The position numbers and the translations under genes were made by a program. This document shows, piece by piece, positions 30,547-40,000 of a stretch of DNA of 42,528 bases. Below the pieces are notes generated by a model. It was not told the origin of the DNA. It ran no database searches and saw nothing but the letters and a program-made list of their open reading frames with translations. The stretch's first letter is position 1, and each line of letters starts with the position of its first letter. This DNA is from Flavobacteriales bacterium. Lineage in GTDB: Bacteria > Bacteroidota > Bacteroidia > Flavobacteriales_F > PHOS-HE28. The DNA lies in assembly GCA_016788485.1 (NCBI GenBank), contig JAEUSV010000034.1:1-42528 (forward strand), written 5' to 3'.

Positions 30547-31638
30547 TCAGAGGTCCTGGATGCCACGGATCACGGCATCGACCTGCCGCACGCGCGTGTT
30601 GAAGCGGTGCGCCACGTTGAACCGCAGGTTGCCGACGGTCCATTGGAAGGCCTCCGCCTCGCCCAGGGCGCACATGACGCCCTCGGCGTTGAAGCTGAGC
30701 GCCACGCAGGTGCGGCGGCTGTTGTAGCCGGTGGCCGAGCGGAACTGGGCGTGGTAGCCGGGGGTTAGCCGTCCGCGGGTCGACGCACCGTTCACGGGGT
30801 CGGGGGAGGTGGAGTAGGTGCTTCCGCCCACGCCGGCGGCCGCGGATAACGTGAGGAACCAATGGTCTTGCACCACGAACGTATGGGCATAGCCGCCCAT
30901 CACCCCGAGGTCCAGGAAGTTCGCTCCGGTGAAGTCGAGCGTGGGGTCGAAGCGTTGCTGCAGGGCCGTGGGCATCAGGGAGGAGTCGCCCTCAAGGGTG
31001 TAGAAGGTGATGTAGCCACCGGCGAGGAACGACCCCGCGCTGCGTCGTTGCCAGGCATCCTGGTTGAAGGCCGCGCGGTAGCTGAAGCGCTGGTTGTTGA
31101 AGATGTACAGGCTGCTGATCCCGGCGTTGGCCTGGAACACGTCCGCGCGGTAGGGCCGGGTGTACGGGCTTTCCCACCCCAGTTCACGGGGCGTGTAGGC
31201 ATCGATGGAGTAGCCGCGGTACACCTGGAAGAACACGTTGGTGGCGAAACGGCGCGAGAAGTAGTTGAGCTGTGCGTCGAGGTAATCGGTGTCGCCTTTC
31301 TCGGGCGCGTCGCGGTTCAGGAAGCCGAAGCCGATGCCGATGTTGAGCGTGAAGGCGCGGTAGCTGGCGCCGAGCCCCAGGTTCACCCGGTTGTTCGGTC
31401 GGTAACGCAGCACCTCACCGGCCTCGCGGTCGAGCAGCTGGAAGGCGTTGGTCTTGGTGCTCAGGTACACACGTCCGGTGACGATGTGCGTGTAGTCGAG
31501 CACATAGGTGCTGTCGTAGCCGGAGTTCTGTACGATGCGGATGCGCACAGTGTCCGCTGCTGGCGTATCCTGGGCTTGCACGGTCGACGCACGGACGAAC
31601 AGGGCAAGGAGCGGGAACAGGTGGCGCGCCGGCGACAT
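30547..31638 (-). CDS. DUF4421 outer-membrane barrel protein
   Basis: A 363-residue exported protein with a signal peptide to about Ala22. It matches the DUF4421 pattern: DYTHIVTGRVYLSTKTNAFQLLD, then a beta-barrel body with alternating aromatic strands (FATNVFFQVYRGYSI, DVFQANAGISSLYIFNNQRFSYRAAFNQDAWQRRSAGSFLAGGY). No enzymatic motif is present; the family is of unknown function, presumed outer membrane. ATG 31638 lies 6 bases after a TACCTTCG box. Confidence 0.9.
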   Translation of the reverse strand: MSPARHLFPLLALFVRASTVQAQDTPAADTVRIRIVQNSGYDSTYVLDYTHIVTGRVYLSTKTNAFQLLDREAGEVLRYRPNNRVNLGLGASYRAFTLNIGIGFGFLNRDAPEKGDTDYLDAQLNYFSRRFATNVFFQVYRGYSIDAYTPRELGWESPYTRPYRADVFQANAGISSLYIFNNQRFSYRAAFNQDAWQRRSAGSFLAGGYITFYTLEGDSSLMPTALQQRFDPTLDFTGANFLDLGVMGGYAHTFVVQDHWFLTLSAAAGVGGSTYSTSPDPVNGASTRGRLTPGYHAQFRSATGYNSRRTCVALSFNAEGVMCALGEAEAFQWTVGNLRFNVAHRFNTRVRQVDAVIRGIQDL

Positions 31639-31644
31639 CGGTCG

Positions 31645-31652
31645 CGAAGGTA
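31645..31652 (-). promoter_or_regulatory. -7-like box (TACCTTCG) with near-zero leader
   Basis: It is identical to the trxB box, a one-base variant of TAnnTTTG, and ends 6 bases before ATG 31638. Confidence 0.45.
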
Positions 31653-31668
31653 GGAGCGTCGGTGGCCG

Positions 31669-34600
31669 TCAATCCCCACCGTACCGCGGGTCCTGTTTCC
31701 ATGGCAGCTTCTCCATGTGCTGCACGTTGAGCGCGCAGTGCCCGAACTCCTCCTCCACGATGCCGGTGAGCCGGTACACGCCGCGGCCACGGAAGGGGTA
31801 TTTCGCCTCGGTGCCGGGGAACTGCGTGCTGTCCCAGAAGTTGCCGGCCCGGTCGATGAAGCAGCCGAAGCTCATGCGGTCGCCGGCGCCGGTGCGCGTG
31901 GGCTTCACATGCACCACATAGCCGAGCATGGATACGCGTCGGCCGATGTGAAGGGGCATGTCGCGGGCGGTGATCATGGGGGCCGACGGTGCCGGCGCAT
32001 GGTCGCGCGGCGCCTCCCGGTGAAGGAGCTCCTCATCCACCAGCAGGAACGGGTCGCACAGCGGGAAGCCGAGCAGCTCGAGCTCGTCGTAGGCGTCGCT
32101 CAGGTCGAAGTGCTCCAGGGAGGGCAGCTTGGTCTCGGGAGGCTTGGTGATGAAGAGGTCGGCGCTGTGCTCGATGGCCTTCGCGCCGGGATGCAGGAGC
32201 GTGAGGTCCCAGAGCAGCTCGGGCTTGCTCTTCCCGGTGAAGCGGAAGGCGCCCACGCGGATCAGGATGCGCACCTGCTCCGCGGCGATGGGCACGCGCT
32301 TCAGCAGGTCGGGAAGACCGGTGAAGGGGCCGCTGCGCTGTCGTTCGGCGAGGATGCGGTCGGCGGTGGCGGCTTCGAGCGACTTGATGTTGTGCAGACC
32401 GAGGAAGATGCGTGCCCCTTGCCGTTGGCTATTGGCGGCTGGCGCCCTCTGCGGTCGGCCAGCAGCCAGTGGCCAGGGGCCGGCAGCGTGCAACGTGCAC
32501 AGCTCTCCGCTCCGGTTCACGCACGGCGCCTCCACCACCGCCCGGGCCCGCTTCGCCTCGTGCAGGTAGAACTCCGTGTGGTAGAAGCCGCCGAAGTTGT
32601 TCGCCACGGCCACCATGAACTCCAGCGGGTGGTAGGCCTTCAGGTAGAGGCTCTGGTAGCTCTCCACGGCATAGCTCGCGCTGTGGCCCTTCGCGAAGCT
32701 GTAGCCGGCGAAGCTCTCGATCTGCCGCCAGATCTCGGCGCTCTCGTGACCGGGATGGCCCTTGCGGTCGCAGTTGCTGAAGAAGCGCTCCTTCACGCGC
32801 TGGAACTCCTCGCGGCTGCGGTACTTGCCGCTCATGCCGCGCCGAAGGATGTCCGCCTCGGCCAGCGTGAGCCCGGCGTACAGGTGCGCCACCTTGATCA
32901 CGTCCTCCTGGTACACCATCACGCCGTAGGTGTCGGGCATGATCTTCAGCATCGCCGGGTGCGCCTGCTTGCGCCGCTCGGGGTCGCGGTGCCGCAGGAT
33001 GTATTCGCGCATCATGCCGCTCTGCGACACGCCCGGACGGATGATGCTGCTCGCCGCCACCAGCGTGGGATAGTCCTCCACGCCCAGCTTCTTCAGCAGC
33101 ATGCGCATGGCCGGGCTCTCCACGTAGAAGCAGCCGATGGTGTCACCGGTGCGGAGCAGTTCGTTGATCCGCGGGTCGTGCTTGAAGCGTTCGATGGCGT
33201 GGATGTCCACCGCTTCGCGGAAGTCACAAGACTCAATATTCAAGTCACAAGCATCAAGTTGATCGCTGTCAGGTCTTGTGTCTTGTGCCTTGAGACTTGT
33301 GACTTGAGTCTTGCCCACCAGCTCCACCGCATCCCGTATATGCCCCAGTCCCCGCTGGCTGAGGATATCGAACTTGTACAGCCCCAGGTCCTCGGCCTCG
33401 AGCATGCTGAACTGCGTGGTGGCGAAACCCTTCGGCGGCATGTGCAGCGCGGTGTAGTGGGTGAGGGGCTTCTCACTGATGAGCACGCCGCCCACGTGGA
33501 TGCTCAGGTGGTGCGGGTGCTCGTGGAGGTGCTCCGCGTAGCGCAGGATGGTGCGTGCGATGCGGTCGTCGTCGATCACCGCGGCATCGCCCTTGCGACC
33601 GAGCGCGTTGTCATGGCGGCCGATCCAGCGCGAGTGCCGCGCATCCCCATCGGCCAGCGCGTCGATGTCGTGCGGGGGCAGGCCGAAGACCTTCCCCAGT
33701 TCGCGCACCGCCGCGCGCGGCTGGTAGGTGCTGTACGTGGCGAGCAGCGCCACCCTTCGACTCCGCTCAGGGCTGGCGCGGCTGCCACCGTACTTGTCGA
33801 AGAGGTACTGCGTCACCTGGTCGCGGTCCTTCCAGCTGAAGTCGAGGTCGAAGTCTGGCGGACTGCTCCGGCCGGGGTTGATGAAGCGCTCGAAGTACAG
33901 GTCCAGCTCGATGGGGTCCACGTCGGTGATGCCGAGGCAGTAGGCCACCAGGCTGTTCGCGCCGCTGCCGCGCCCCACGTGGAAGAAGCCCTTGTGCTTC
34001 GCGAAGCGGATCAGGTCCCAATTGATGAGGAAGTAGCTCACGAAGTCCTTCTGCGCGATGACCGTGAGCTCGCGCTCCACACGATCGATCACCTGTTGCG
34101 GCGTCGAAGGGTAGCGGCGACGCAGCCCTTCCTGCGTCTCCCGGCGCAGCAGGTCGAGGTCCGCGCTCGCACTTGCACTGGCCCCCGAGCCGGTGTCGTC
34201 GCTCCAGGTCCTGCGGTTCTTGCTTCGGCCGTGCGCGAAGTGCACATCGCACCGGTCCATCAGCCGCCGCGTGTTCCACACCAGCTCAGGTACATCGGCG
34301 AAGGCGGCGCACACCTGCTCCTCGCTCAGGAAGCGGTGCGAGGCGGGCGATACGTGCTCGGGCGGTGTGGTGCTCAGCAGCGTGTTGGTGTCCACCGCCC
34401 GCTTCAGGCGGTGCACGTTGTGGTCGCGCTTGGCAAGGGCATCGTCGCTGCGGAAGGTGGCCGTGACCAGTGCGAGCAGTTTCTCCTTCCGCTTCATCCA
34501 CGGCGAGAAGCGCAGGCGGTTCACATCGCCGGTGCGCACGCCGATGAACTCGTTGGGGCGCAGCCGTTCGGGCGTGTTCGGTGCGCCGTAGGGGTAGATG

Positions 34601-34932
34601 ATGAACGCATCGGGCAGCTCCGGCGCCTGCTCCGGCAGCTCCGCCCCGTCGAGCAGGTGGTCGGTGAGCAGGGAGGCCAGCTGCTGCACCCCGTCGTTGG
34701 TGCGCGCGATGCCGACGTAGAGGGTGCGGGGGCCTTCCCTGAACTCGATGCCGGCGATCGGCCGCACCTTGTGCTTGTCCGCCAGCCGGAACAGGTCGCT
34801 CCAGCCCGCCGTGCAGTTGATGTCGGTGAGCGCCACCTGCTGCAGGCCCAGGGCGTGCGCCTCCTGCAGCACCTGCTCGGGCGAGAGCACGCCGTGGTTG
34901 AGGCTGAACCAGCTGTGGACGTTGAGGAGCAC
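31669..34932 (-). CDS. dnaE: DNA polymerase III alpha subunit, short DnaE type
   Basis: A 1087-residue C-family polymerase. The N-terminal PHP domain begins VHSWFSLNHGVLSPEQ. The palm has the catalytic aspartates D360, D362 and D364 in PPDFDLDFSW. The thumb/fingers include GRGSGANSLVAYCLGI and the beta-binding and HhH regions follow; the OB fold is near 985-1050 (MPLHIGRRVSMLGYVVHVK). Bacteroidota usually carry this short, possibly error-prone DnaE beside the main replicase. No ImuB or DinB neighbour is seen. The start is GTG 34932, since no in-frame ATG lies nearby upstream. The 116-base upstream gap is AT-rich (TATATTATG). Three insert-like stretches near residues 386-394, 540-570 and 813-840 coincide with repeat elements and may explain the extra length. 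Confidence 0.95.
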   Translation of the reverse strand: MLLNVHSWFSLNHGVLSPEQVLQEAHALGLQQVALTDINCTAGWSDLFRLADKHKVRPIAGIEFREGPRTLYVGIARTNDGVQQLASLLTDHLLDGAELPEQAPELPDAFIIYPYGAPNTPERLRPNEFIGVRTGDVNRLRFSPWMKRKEKLLALVTATFRSDDALAKRDHNVHRLKRAVDTNTLLSTTPPEHVSPASHRFLSEEQVCAAFADVPELVWNTRRLMDRCDVHFAHGRSKNRRTWSDDTGSGASASASADLDLLRRETQEGLRRRYPSTPQQVIDRVERELTVIAQKDFVSYFLINWDLIRFAKHKGFFHVGRGSGANSLVAYCLGITDVDPIELDLYFERFINPGRSSPPDFDLDFSWKDRDQVTQYLFDKYGGSRASPERSRRVALLATYSTYQPRAAVRELGKVFGLPPHDIDALADGDARHSRWIGRHDNALGRKGDAAVIDDDRIARTILRYAEHLHEHPHHLSIHVGGVLISEKPLTHYTALHMPPKGFATTQFSMLEAEDLGLYKFDILSQRGLGHIRDAVELVGKTQVTSLKAQDTRPDSDQLDACDLNIESCDFREAVDIHAIERFKHDPRINELLRTGDTIGCFYVESPAMRMLLKKLGVEDYPTLVAASSIIRPGVSQSGMMREYILRHRDPERRKQAHPAMLKIMPDTYGVMVYQEDVIKVAHLYAGLTLAEADILRRGMSGKYRSREEFQRVKERFFSNCDRKGHPGHESAEIWRQIESFAGYSFAKGHSASYAVESYQSLYLKAYHPLEFMVAVANNFGGFYHTEFYLHEAKRARAVVEAPCVNRSGELCTLHAAGPWPLAAGRPQRAPAANSQRQGARIFLGLHNIKSLEAATADRILAERQRSGPFTGLPDLLKRVPIAAEQVRILIRVGAFRFTGKSKPELLWDLTLLHPGAKAIEHSADLFITKPPETKLPSLEHFDLSDAYDELELLGFPLCDPFLLVDEELLHREAPRDHAPAPSAPMITARDMPLHIGRRVSMLGYVVHVKPTRTGAGDRMSFGCFIDRAGNFWDSTQFPGTEAKYPFRGRGVYRLTGIVEEEFGHCALNVQHMEKLPWKQDPRYGGD
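32414..32480. repeat. Palindromic repeat (family B) inside dnaE
   Basis: Two ~28-base arms (32414-32442 and 32453-32480) are inverted copies differing at about six positions, built around GGCTATTGGC and GCCAGCAGCCAG, with a 10-base loop. Translated in the dnaE frame they give an Ala/Pro/Arg-rich stretch (HAAGPWPLAAGRPQRAPAAN) placed between APCVNRSGELCTL and ARIFLGLHNIKSLE, where family members have only a short linker. Confidence 0.75.
33221..33313. repeat. Palindromic CAAGT/ACTTG repeat (family A) inside dnaE
   Basis: The left arm (33221-33263) is made of CAAGTCACAAG-type units and the right arm (33271-33313) of CTTGTGACTTGAG-type units. The arms pair over most of their length. In the dnaE frame it encodes about 30 residues (QVTSLKAQDTRPDSDQLDAC, then DLNIESCDF) between VELVGK and REAVDIHAIERF. 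The frame stays open. It belongs to the same family as 18648-18732. Confidence 0.85.
33753..33772. repeat. CCCTTCGACTCCGCTCAGGG repeat-like motif (family C) inside dnaE
   Basis: The motif resembles a dispersed short repeat (reverse complement with GAGCGGAGTCGAAGG) that I recall from many Bacteroidota assemblies. Here it encodes the SPERSRR part of GSRASPERSRRVALLATYS, an Arg/Ser-rich step between the fingers motif and the conserved VALLATYSTY. Only one copy is in this window, so family membership rests on memory. Confidence 0.5.
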
Positions 34933-35036
34933 GGGTCGGGATCGACGGGTAATGTGTCGATCCGGTGATCATAATATAGTCGATCGCGGCTGGGGCGAAC
35001 AGTGATACGAAGGCTCTTCGACCGGTGCAGGCGGGC

Positions 35037-35044
35037 GACCTTTG
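35037..35044 (+). promoter_or_regulatory. -7-like box (GACCTTTG)
   Basis: It matches TAnnTTTG except for the first base and ends 4 bases before ATG 35049, so the mRNA would have no leader or start slightly downstream. Confidence 0.35.
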
Positions 35045-35048
35045 GGCC

Positions 35049-37085
35049 ATGCGCATCATCGCCTTCCTCTTCGCCCTGTTCGCCTCCACCCTTCATGCCC
35101 AGCAGTGGGACTGGGCGGCAAGTGCCGGCGAGGGAAGCAACGTGGACTTCTGCAACGGCATCGCCACCGACAGCCAGGGCAATGTGTATTGGGTGGGCAG
35201 CCTGGCCGGTACGGTCGACCTCGGTTGCGGAACGATCAGCGACGGAAGCAGCGATGTGATGGGCTTCATCGCCAAGCGAGGCCCCGACGGGACCTGCCTG
35301 TGGGTGCGTGCCATCACCGTGGGCTTCAACGATGCATGGGCGTACGGTGTGGCCATTGATGCCGACGACCGCATCTATGTGACGGGCAGCTACAACGGCA
35401 ACGCCACCTTCGGTGGAGGCGTGACGCTCAACAGCTTGGGGAGCGACGACATCTTCCTCGCGCGGTACGACACGGCAGGCACCTGCCTCTGGGCACGGCG
35501 TGCCGGCAACAGCGGCAGCAGCGATGAGGGACGTGGTGTGGCGGTGTCGGCCGATGGCGGTGTGTTCGTGGCGGGCTTCAGCGGAGGTGCCACCATCGCG
35601 TTCGACGCCATCAGCATCCCGAATCCGGGCAATTACCGGCAGCTGGTGATCGCGCGCTACGACAGCACGGGTGTGGTGCAGTGGGCACGGGCCAGCGCGG
35701 GCAACGGCCAGGGCAAGAGCTGCAGGGCGATCAGCGTGGCGGGCGACCGTTTGTTCGTCACTGGCCAGATCGGTTTTTCGGCGGCAAGCTTCGATGGGCT
35801 CGCGCTCACGCCGGGTGCGACCGGTGCATACCTCTATGCACTGGCCACCGACCTGGACGGCAACGGGGTGTGGGCGCGGAGCTATGGCAACGGCGACCAC
35901 GAGGGCATGGGCATCAGTGCCGACACCTTGGGCAATGTGTTCGTGGCGGCGCGCCTGTGGGGCAGCCTGTTCCTCCCGGACGATACGCTCGTCTCCGCCA
36001 ACAGCAACGACGATATCCTGGTGATGAAGCTGGACCGCGAGGGTGATCTCCACTGGGCGAAGAGCACGGGGTCCACGCAACGCGACCTGGCCTGGGACGT
36101 GGAGGCCGATGGGCAGGGCAACGTGTACGTGGCCATGCAGTTCCAAGGCACCATTGACCTGTTCGGTGCGCCGGTGAGCGCATTGGGAAGCGAGGACGCC
36201 CTGATCGTCAAGCTTCAGGAGGATGGTTCACGGGTGTGGTGGAGCAGGCCCAGCGGCTTCCAGCGCGACATCCCACTGTGCGTCCACCGACAGGCCGAAG
36301 CCCCCCATGCGCTGTATTTCGGGGGCTACTACTGGGGCGTGATCACCTATGGGGGCACGACAATCGATGATGTGCTGAACGGCGATGCCATGCTGGTCTC
36401 CGGCATCGATACCACCTTCGACGTGAGCCTGGTGGCCACGCCCACCTGCCCGGGGGCGTGCGATGGTGCGGTCACTGCGCATGTCAACGGTCGGGCGCCG
36501 TTCACCTACCAGTGGAACACGGGATCCACCTCTGCCGATCAGCAGGGCCTATGCCCGGGGCCGTACGTGGTGGAAGTGATGGACAGCCTGGGCCAAGTGA
36601 TCATCAATACGGTGTTAATTGAAGAGGCGGCCGATCCCGGCTACCTCGTTCAAGTGCTCAACGATTCGCTGTGGATCGGTGGCGGCACGGCCTGGCACTG
36701 GTTCGTGGATGGCCAGTTGCTCAGCGGTGCGGACAGCGCCTCGGTCATCGCCCCGCTCACCGGGAACTACCATGCGGAGGTCGCCGATGCCAACGGTTGT
36801 ACGTGGAGCTCGGATACCGTGCTCGTGGTATTGAACGTGGGCATCGGTGGCCAGGAGGCCGTGGGCGTGCTGCTCCATCCGAATCCTGTGAAGGACCGCC
36901 TCGTCGTGCACGCCGGGAGCACGGTGGTGCAGGCCATCGCCATGGATGCGAGCGGCAGGTCCGTACCCTTGCCGGTGCTCGTGGGCAACGTGCTCGATAC
37001 GCGGTCGTTGGCCGCGGGAGCATGGGCGCTGCGCATCACCCTTGCCGATGGGCGGTCGCTGGGCGCACGCTTCGTGCGCGAATAG
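35049..37085 (+). CDS. Secreted beta-propeller/SprB-repeat protein with T9SS sorting domain
   Basis: A 678-residue surface protein with signal peptide MRIIAFLFALFASTLHAQ. It has about eight SBBP-like propeller blades, each with a GNVYVxG or GxDDIFLARYD pattern (GNVYWVGSLAG, RIYVTGSYNG, GVFVAGFSGG, NVFVAARLWG, NVYVAMQFQG). Then comes a SprB repeat (about 465-520, TCPGACDGAVTAHVNGRAPF, then TYQWNTG), an Ig-like segment, and the T9SS type A domain (about 605-678, VLLHPNPVKDRLVVHAG to the end). It is likely exported by the type IX system and bound at the cell surface; the ligand is unknown. Confidence 0.92.
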   Translation: MRIIAFLFALFASTLHAQQWDWAASAGEGSNVDFCNGIATDSQGNVYWVGSLAGTVDLGCGTISDGSSDVMGFIAKRGPDGTCLWVRAITVGFNDAWAYGVAIDADDRIYVTGSYNGNATFGGGVTLNSLGSDDIFLARYDTAGTCLWARRAGNSGSSDEGRGVAVSADGGVFVAGFSGGATIAFDAISIPNPGNYRQLVIARYDSTGVVQWARASAGNGQGKSCRAISVAGDRLFVTGQIGFSAASFDGLALTPGATGAYLYALATDLDGNGVWARSYGNGDHEGMGISADTLGNVFVAARLWGSLFLPDDTLVSANSNDDILVMKLDREGDLHWAKSTGSTQRDLAWDVEADGQGNVYVAMQFQGTIDLFGAPVSALGSEDALIVKLQEDGSRVWWSRPSGFQRDIPLCVHRQAEAPHALYFGGYYWGVITYGGTTIDDVLNGDAMLVSGIDTTFDVSLVATPTCPGACDGAVTAHVNGRAPFTYQWNTGSTSADQQGLCPGPYVVEVMDSLGQVIINTVLIEEAADPGYLVQVLNDSLWIGGGTAWHWFVDGQLLSGADSASVIAPLTGNYHAEVADANGCTWSSDTVLVVLNVGIGGQEAVGVLLHPNPVKDRLVVHAGSTVVQAIAMDASGRSVPLPVLVGNVLDTRSLAAGAWALRITLADGRSLGARFVRE

Positions 37086-37088
37086 CGT

Positions 37089-40000
37089 TCAGTCCACCTC
37101 CACCTTCCGGGTGTTGTCCTGCATCACGCGGTCGAAGAACAGGTTGTCGCGGTCGACCACGGCCTGCATGGGCTTCTCCGGTACGATGAAGGTGAGCTTG
37201 TTCACGCCGGCGCGCAACCGAAGCCGCTTCTGCACGAGCGGCACCTCGTTCAACGACTTGTCCGCGTTCCTTCCCAGCTTGGGATAGCGCAGGATGCTGA
37301 TGTCCATCCAGTCGTTCATGGGGGCCGGTGTCTCGCGCCCGAGCGAATCGGCGTAGTTCTTCTCACCGAAAACCTCCACCGTCACCTCATAGGTGCTGTC
37401 CGGCAGCATGCGGGCGGTGGCCTTGTCGACCCGGTTGTTATAGAGCGTGATGCGCTTGAAGCCATCGATCAGCAGGTACTCCAGGCTGTCGGGCACCACC
37501 CGCTCCAGTTCGCGGTACATGTCCAGCGCGGAGGGGTAGGGCGGCTCGGCGTAGGCGAAGGAGTCCACCAGGTTGCGGAAGGCCTTGTTCAGGCTGTCCT
37601 CGCCCACGAAATCGCGCAGGCAGTACAGCACGACGCTGCCCTTGTTGTAGTGGATGTAGCCCTGGTTCTCCACCTCGAGCAGGGGAACCTCCTTGAGCTC
37701 CTCGCTGCCGCGAGAGCGCTGGTAGCGGTCGCTTTCGAGCTTCAGGAACTTGCGCATCTGTTCGCGACCGTACTCTTCCTCCATCACCATCAGCGCACTG
37801 TATTGCGACATGGTCTCGCTCAACAGGGTGCTGCCCTGCATGTCGGCGCCCATCACCTGGTGCGCCCACCATTGGTGCCCCATCTCGTGGGCCACCACAT
37901 AGAACACCATGTCGATGTCGGTGGTGTCGCTCAGGTCCGCGATGAATCCGATGCCCTCGCTGTAGGGCATGGTGCCGGGGAAGGCTTGCGCGAAGCTCTG
38001 GTAACGCGGGAACTCGATGATGCGCGCCTGCTTGTGTCGGTACGGTCCGAAGTTCGCCGAGTAATAGGCCAGCGACTTGCGGATGCTGTTGGCCATGCGC
38101 GGCACGTTGGTGGCGTGCGTGGGATGGTAGTATACCTCCACGTCGACGTCTTTCCATTTCTCGCGATGCACCTCATACTTCGCGCTCATGAAGGAGTAGA
38201 AGTTCATGCTCGGGTGGTCCACCACGTATTCGAAGTAGCGCTTCCCGTCCGCGGTCCACTCGCGCTTGAGGCTTCCCGGCGCGATGGCGATCTGGTCCGG
38301 TGTGGTGCTGATCACCGTGCGCACGTTCACCCAGTCGCTGTTGGGCATGAGGTATTGCTGCATGCGCGTAAGGCTGTCGTCGCTGAGCCGCGGCATGCGT
38401 TCCTTGGGAGGGAGGTCGTGGTCCCGGCGGTCGTTCTTGTCCTGCAGTTCGCCGTTGGCGGTGTAGCCGATCATCGGCAGCACGTCCATGTTGTTGAAGA
38501 AGGTGCCGTTGTGGTTGAGCTGCATGGCCGAGACGTTGTTCTCGAAGCCTTTCTCCTCGTGCGTGGCGGTGACGGTGAAGCGCAGTTCCTCGCCCGGCAT
38601 CAGCGGCTTGGCCAGCTTGTAGATGCGGTAGTTCACACGTTCGTCGTTCAGCACGAGCTCGGCACCGGGGACCACCGCGTCCTGTTCGATGCCACCGCCG
38701 CCCATGTTCAGGTGCAGGGAATCGATGGGCTCGCCGCTCTTGTTCCTCACGGTCACCTCCGCCACGCTGCGAAGGCTGCGTGCGGCGGGTACGAGGTCGA
38801 TGGTGAACCGGATGTCGGTGTAGTGCGGCTGCGCGATGCCTTCGTACTTCTTGTAGGTCTTCTCGTAGTACACGGCATCCTCCTCCATTTCATCGCTGCC
38901 CACCACTTCGTTGAGCACCTTGGTGTTGTAGTAGTTCCATGCGCCGAGCCCGATCCAGGCGGCCAGCGCGGGCAGCAGCAGCCAGCGGTGTTGTTTCGCG
39001 CGGATCCCGGCGAGCCGGTTGCGCCAGCCCCAGGAGGTCTCGCGGCCACGCACCCAGAAGACGAGGGCCACGCCCATCAGCACCGCACCGAAGGCCCACC
39101 AATAGGCCTTGAACCAGTACCACGCCCGCAGCGAGGTGCCGTAGGTGTTCATGTCGGAGTAGGGGTCGCTGGGGGCCGAGTTGAAGCTGGCCAGTCGCGT
39201 GCTCACGTCCAGCGCGCTCAGGAGGATGCCATTGCCGATAAGGAAGACGATGAACACCGCATAGCCCACGTACTTGTTGTTCACCAGCACATGCACCATG
39301 AAGGCGAGCGCCGCCATCACGGCCATGCCCACGAGGTTGGGCAGGATGTAGTTGCCCAGGTACACGCCGGGCTCCAGGTGCGTGTAGCCGTTGAGCAATT
39401 GGAACACCATGCCGCCGAGCGAGGTGATCACCAGCAGCACGGCGAGCAGGAGCAGCAGCGCCGTGTACTTGCCGAGCAGTGCCATGCCCAGCGGAATGGG
39501 CGTGGCATCGTGCACCTCGTCGAACTTGGGCTCGCGCTCCTTCCATACCAGCAGGCCGCTGTAGAAGGTGATCAGGATCATCAGGAAGAGCGAGAAGGAT
39601 CCCTCGGTCACCTCGTTCACGTGGTAGGTCACCGGGTAGATGGTGTTCTCATAGAGCGACGTGGAGAACGAGAGGCCCAGGAACATGTTGAGCAGGCCGA
39701 TGCCGGTGACCAGCAGGAAGGCGGTGCCCCGGAGCATGCCGGTGAGGTCGTTCCACACGATACGGCGCCATTGGCGGATGCGTGCGGCCGTGCCGTGTTC
39801 GCGCTTCACCACGGGTACGGGCGCGGAGGCGGCGCGCAAGGCGGGGAGGTCCTCGGTGGCGGCGATGGGCCTGGCCTTCGTGGCGCGGTCGGTGAAGGTG
39901 AAGCGCCAGTAGCCGAAGAGGAACACGCCGGCTGCGATGGCCACCCAGAGGATGCGGTTCCACAGGAACACGCCGTTCATCGGCAGGAGCATGGTGTTCT

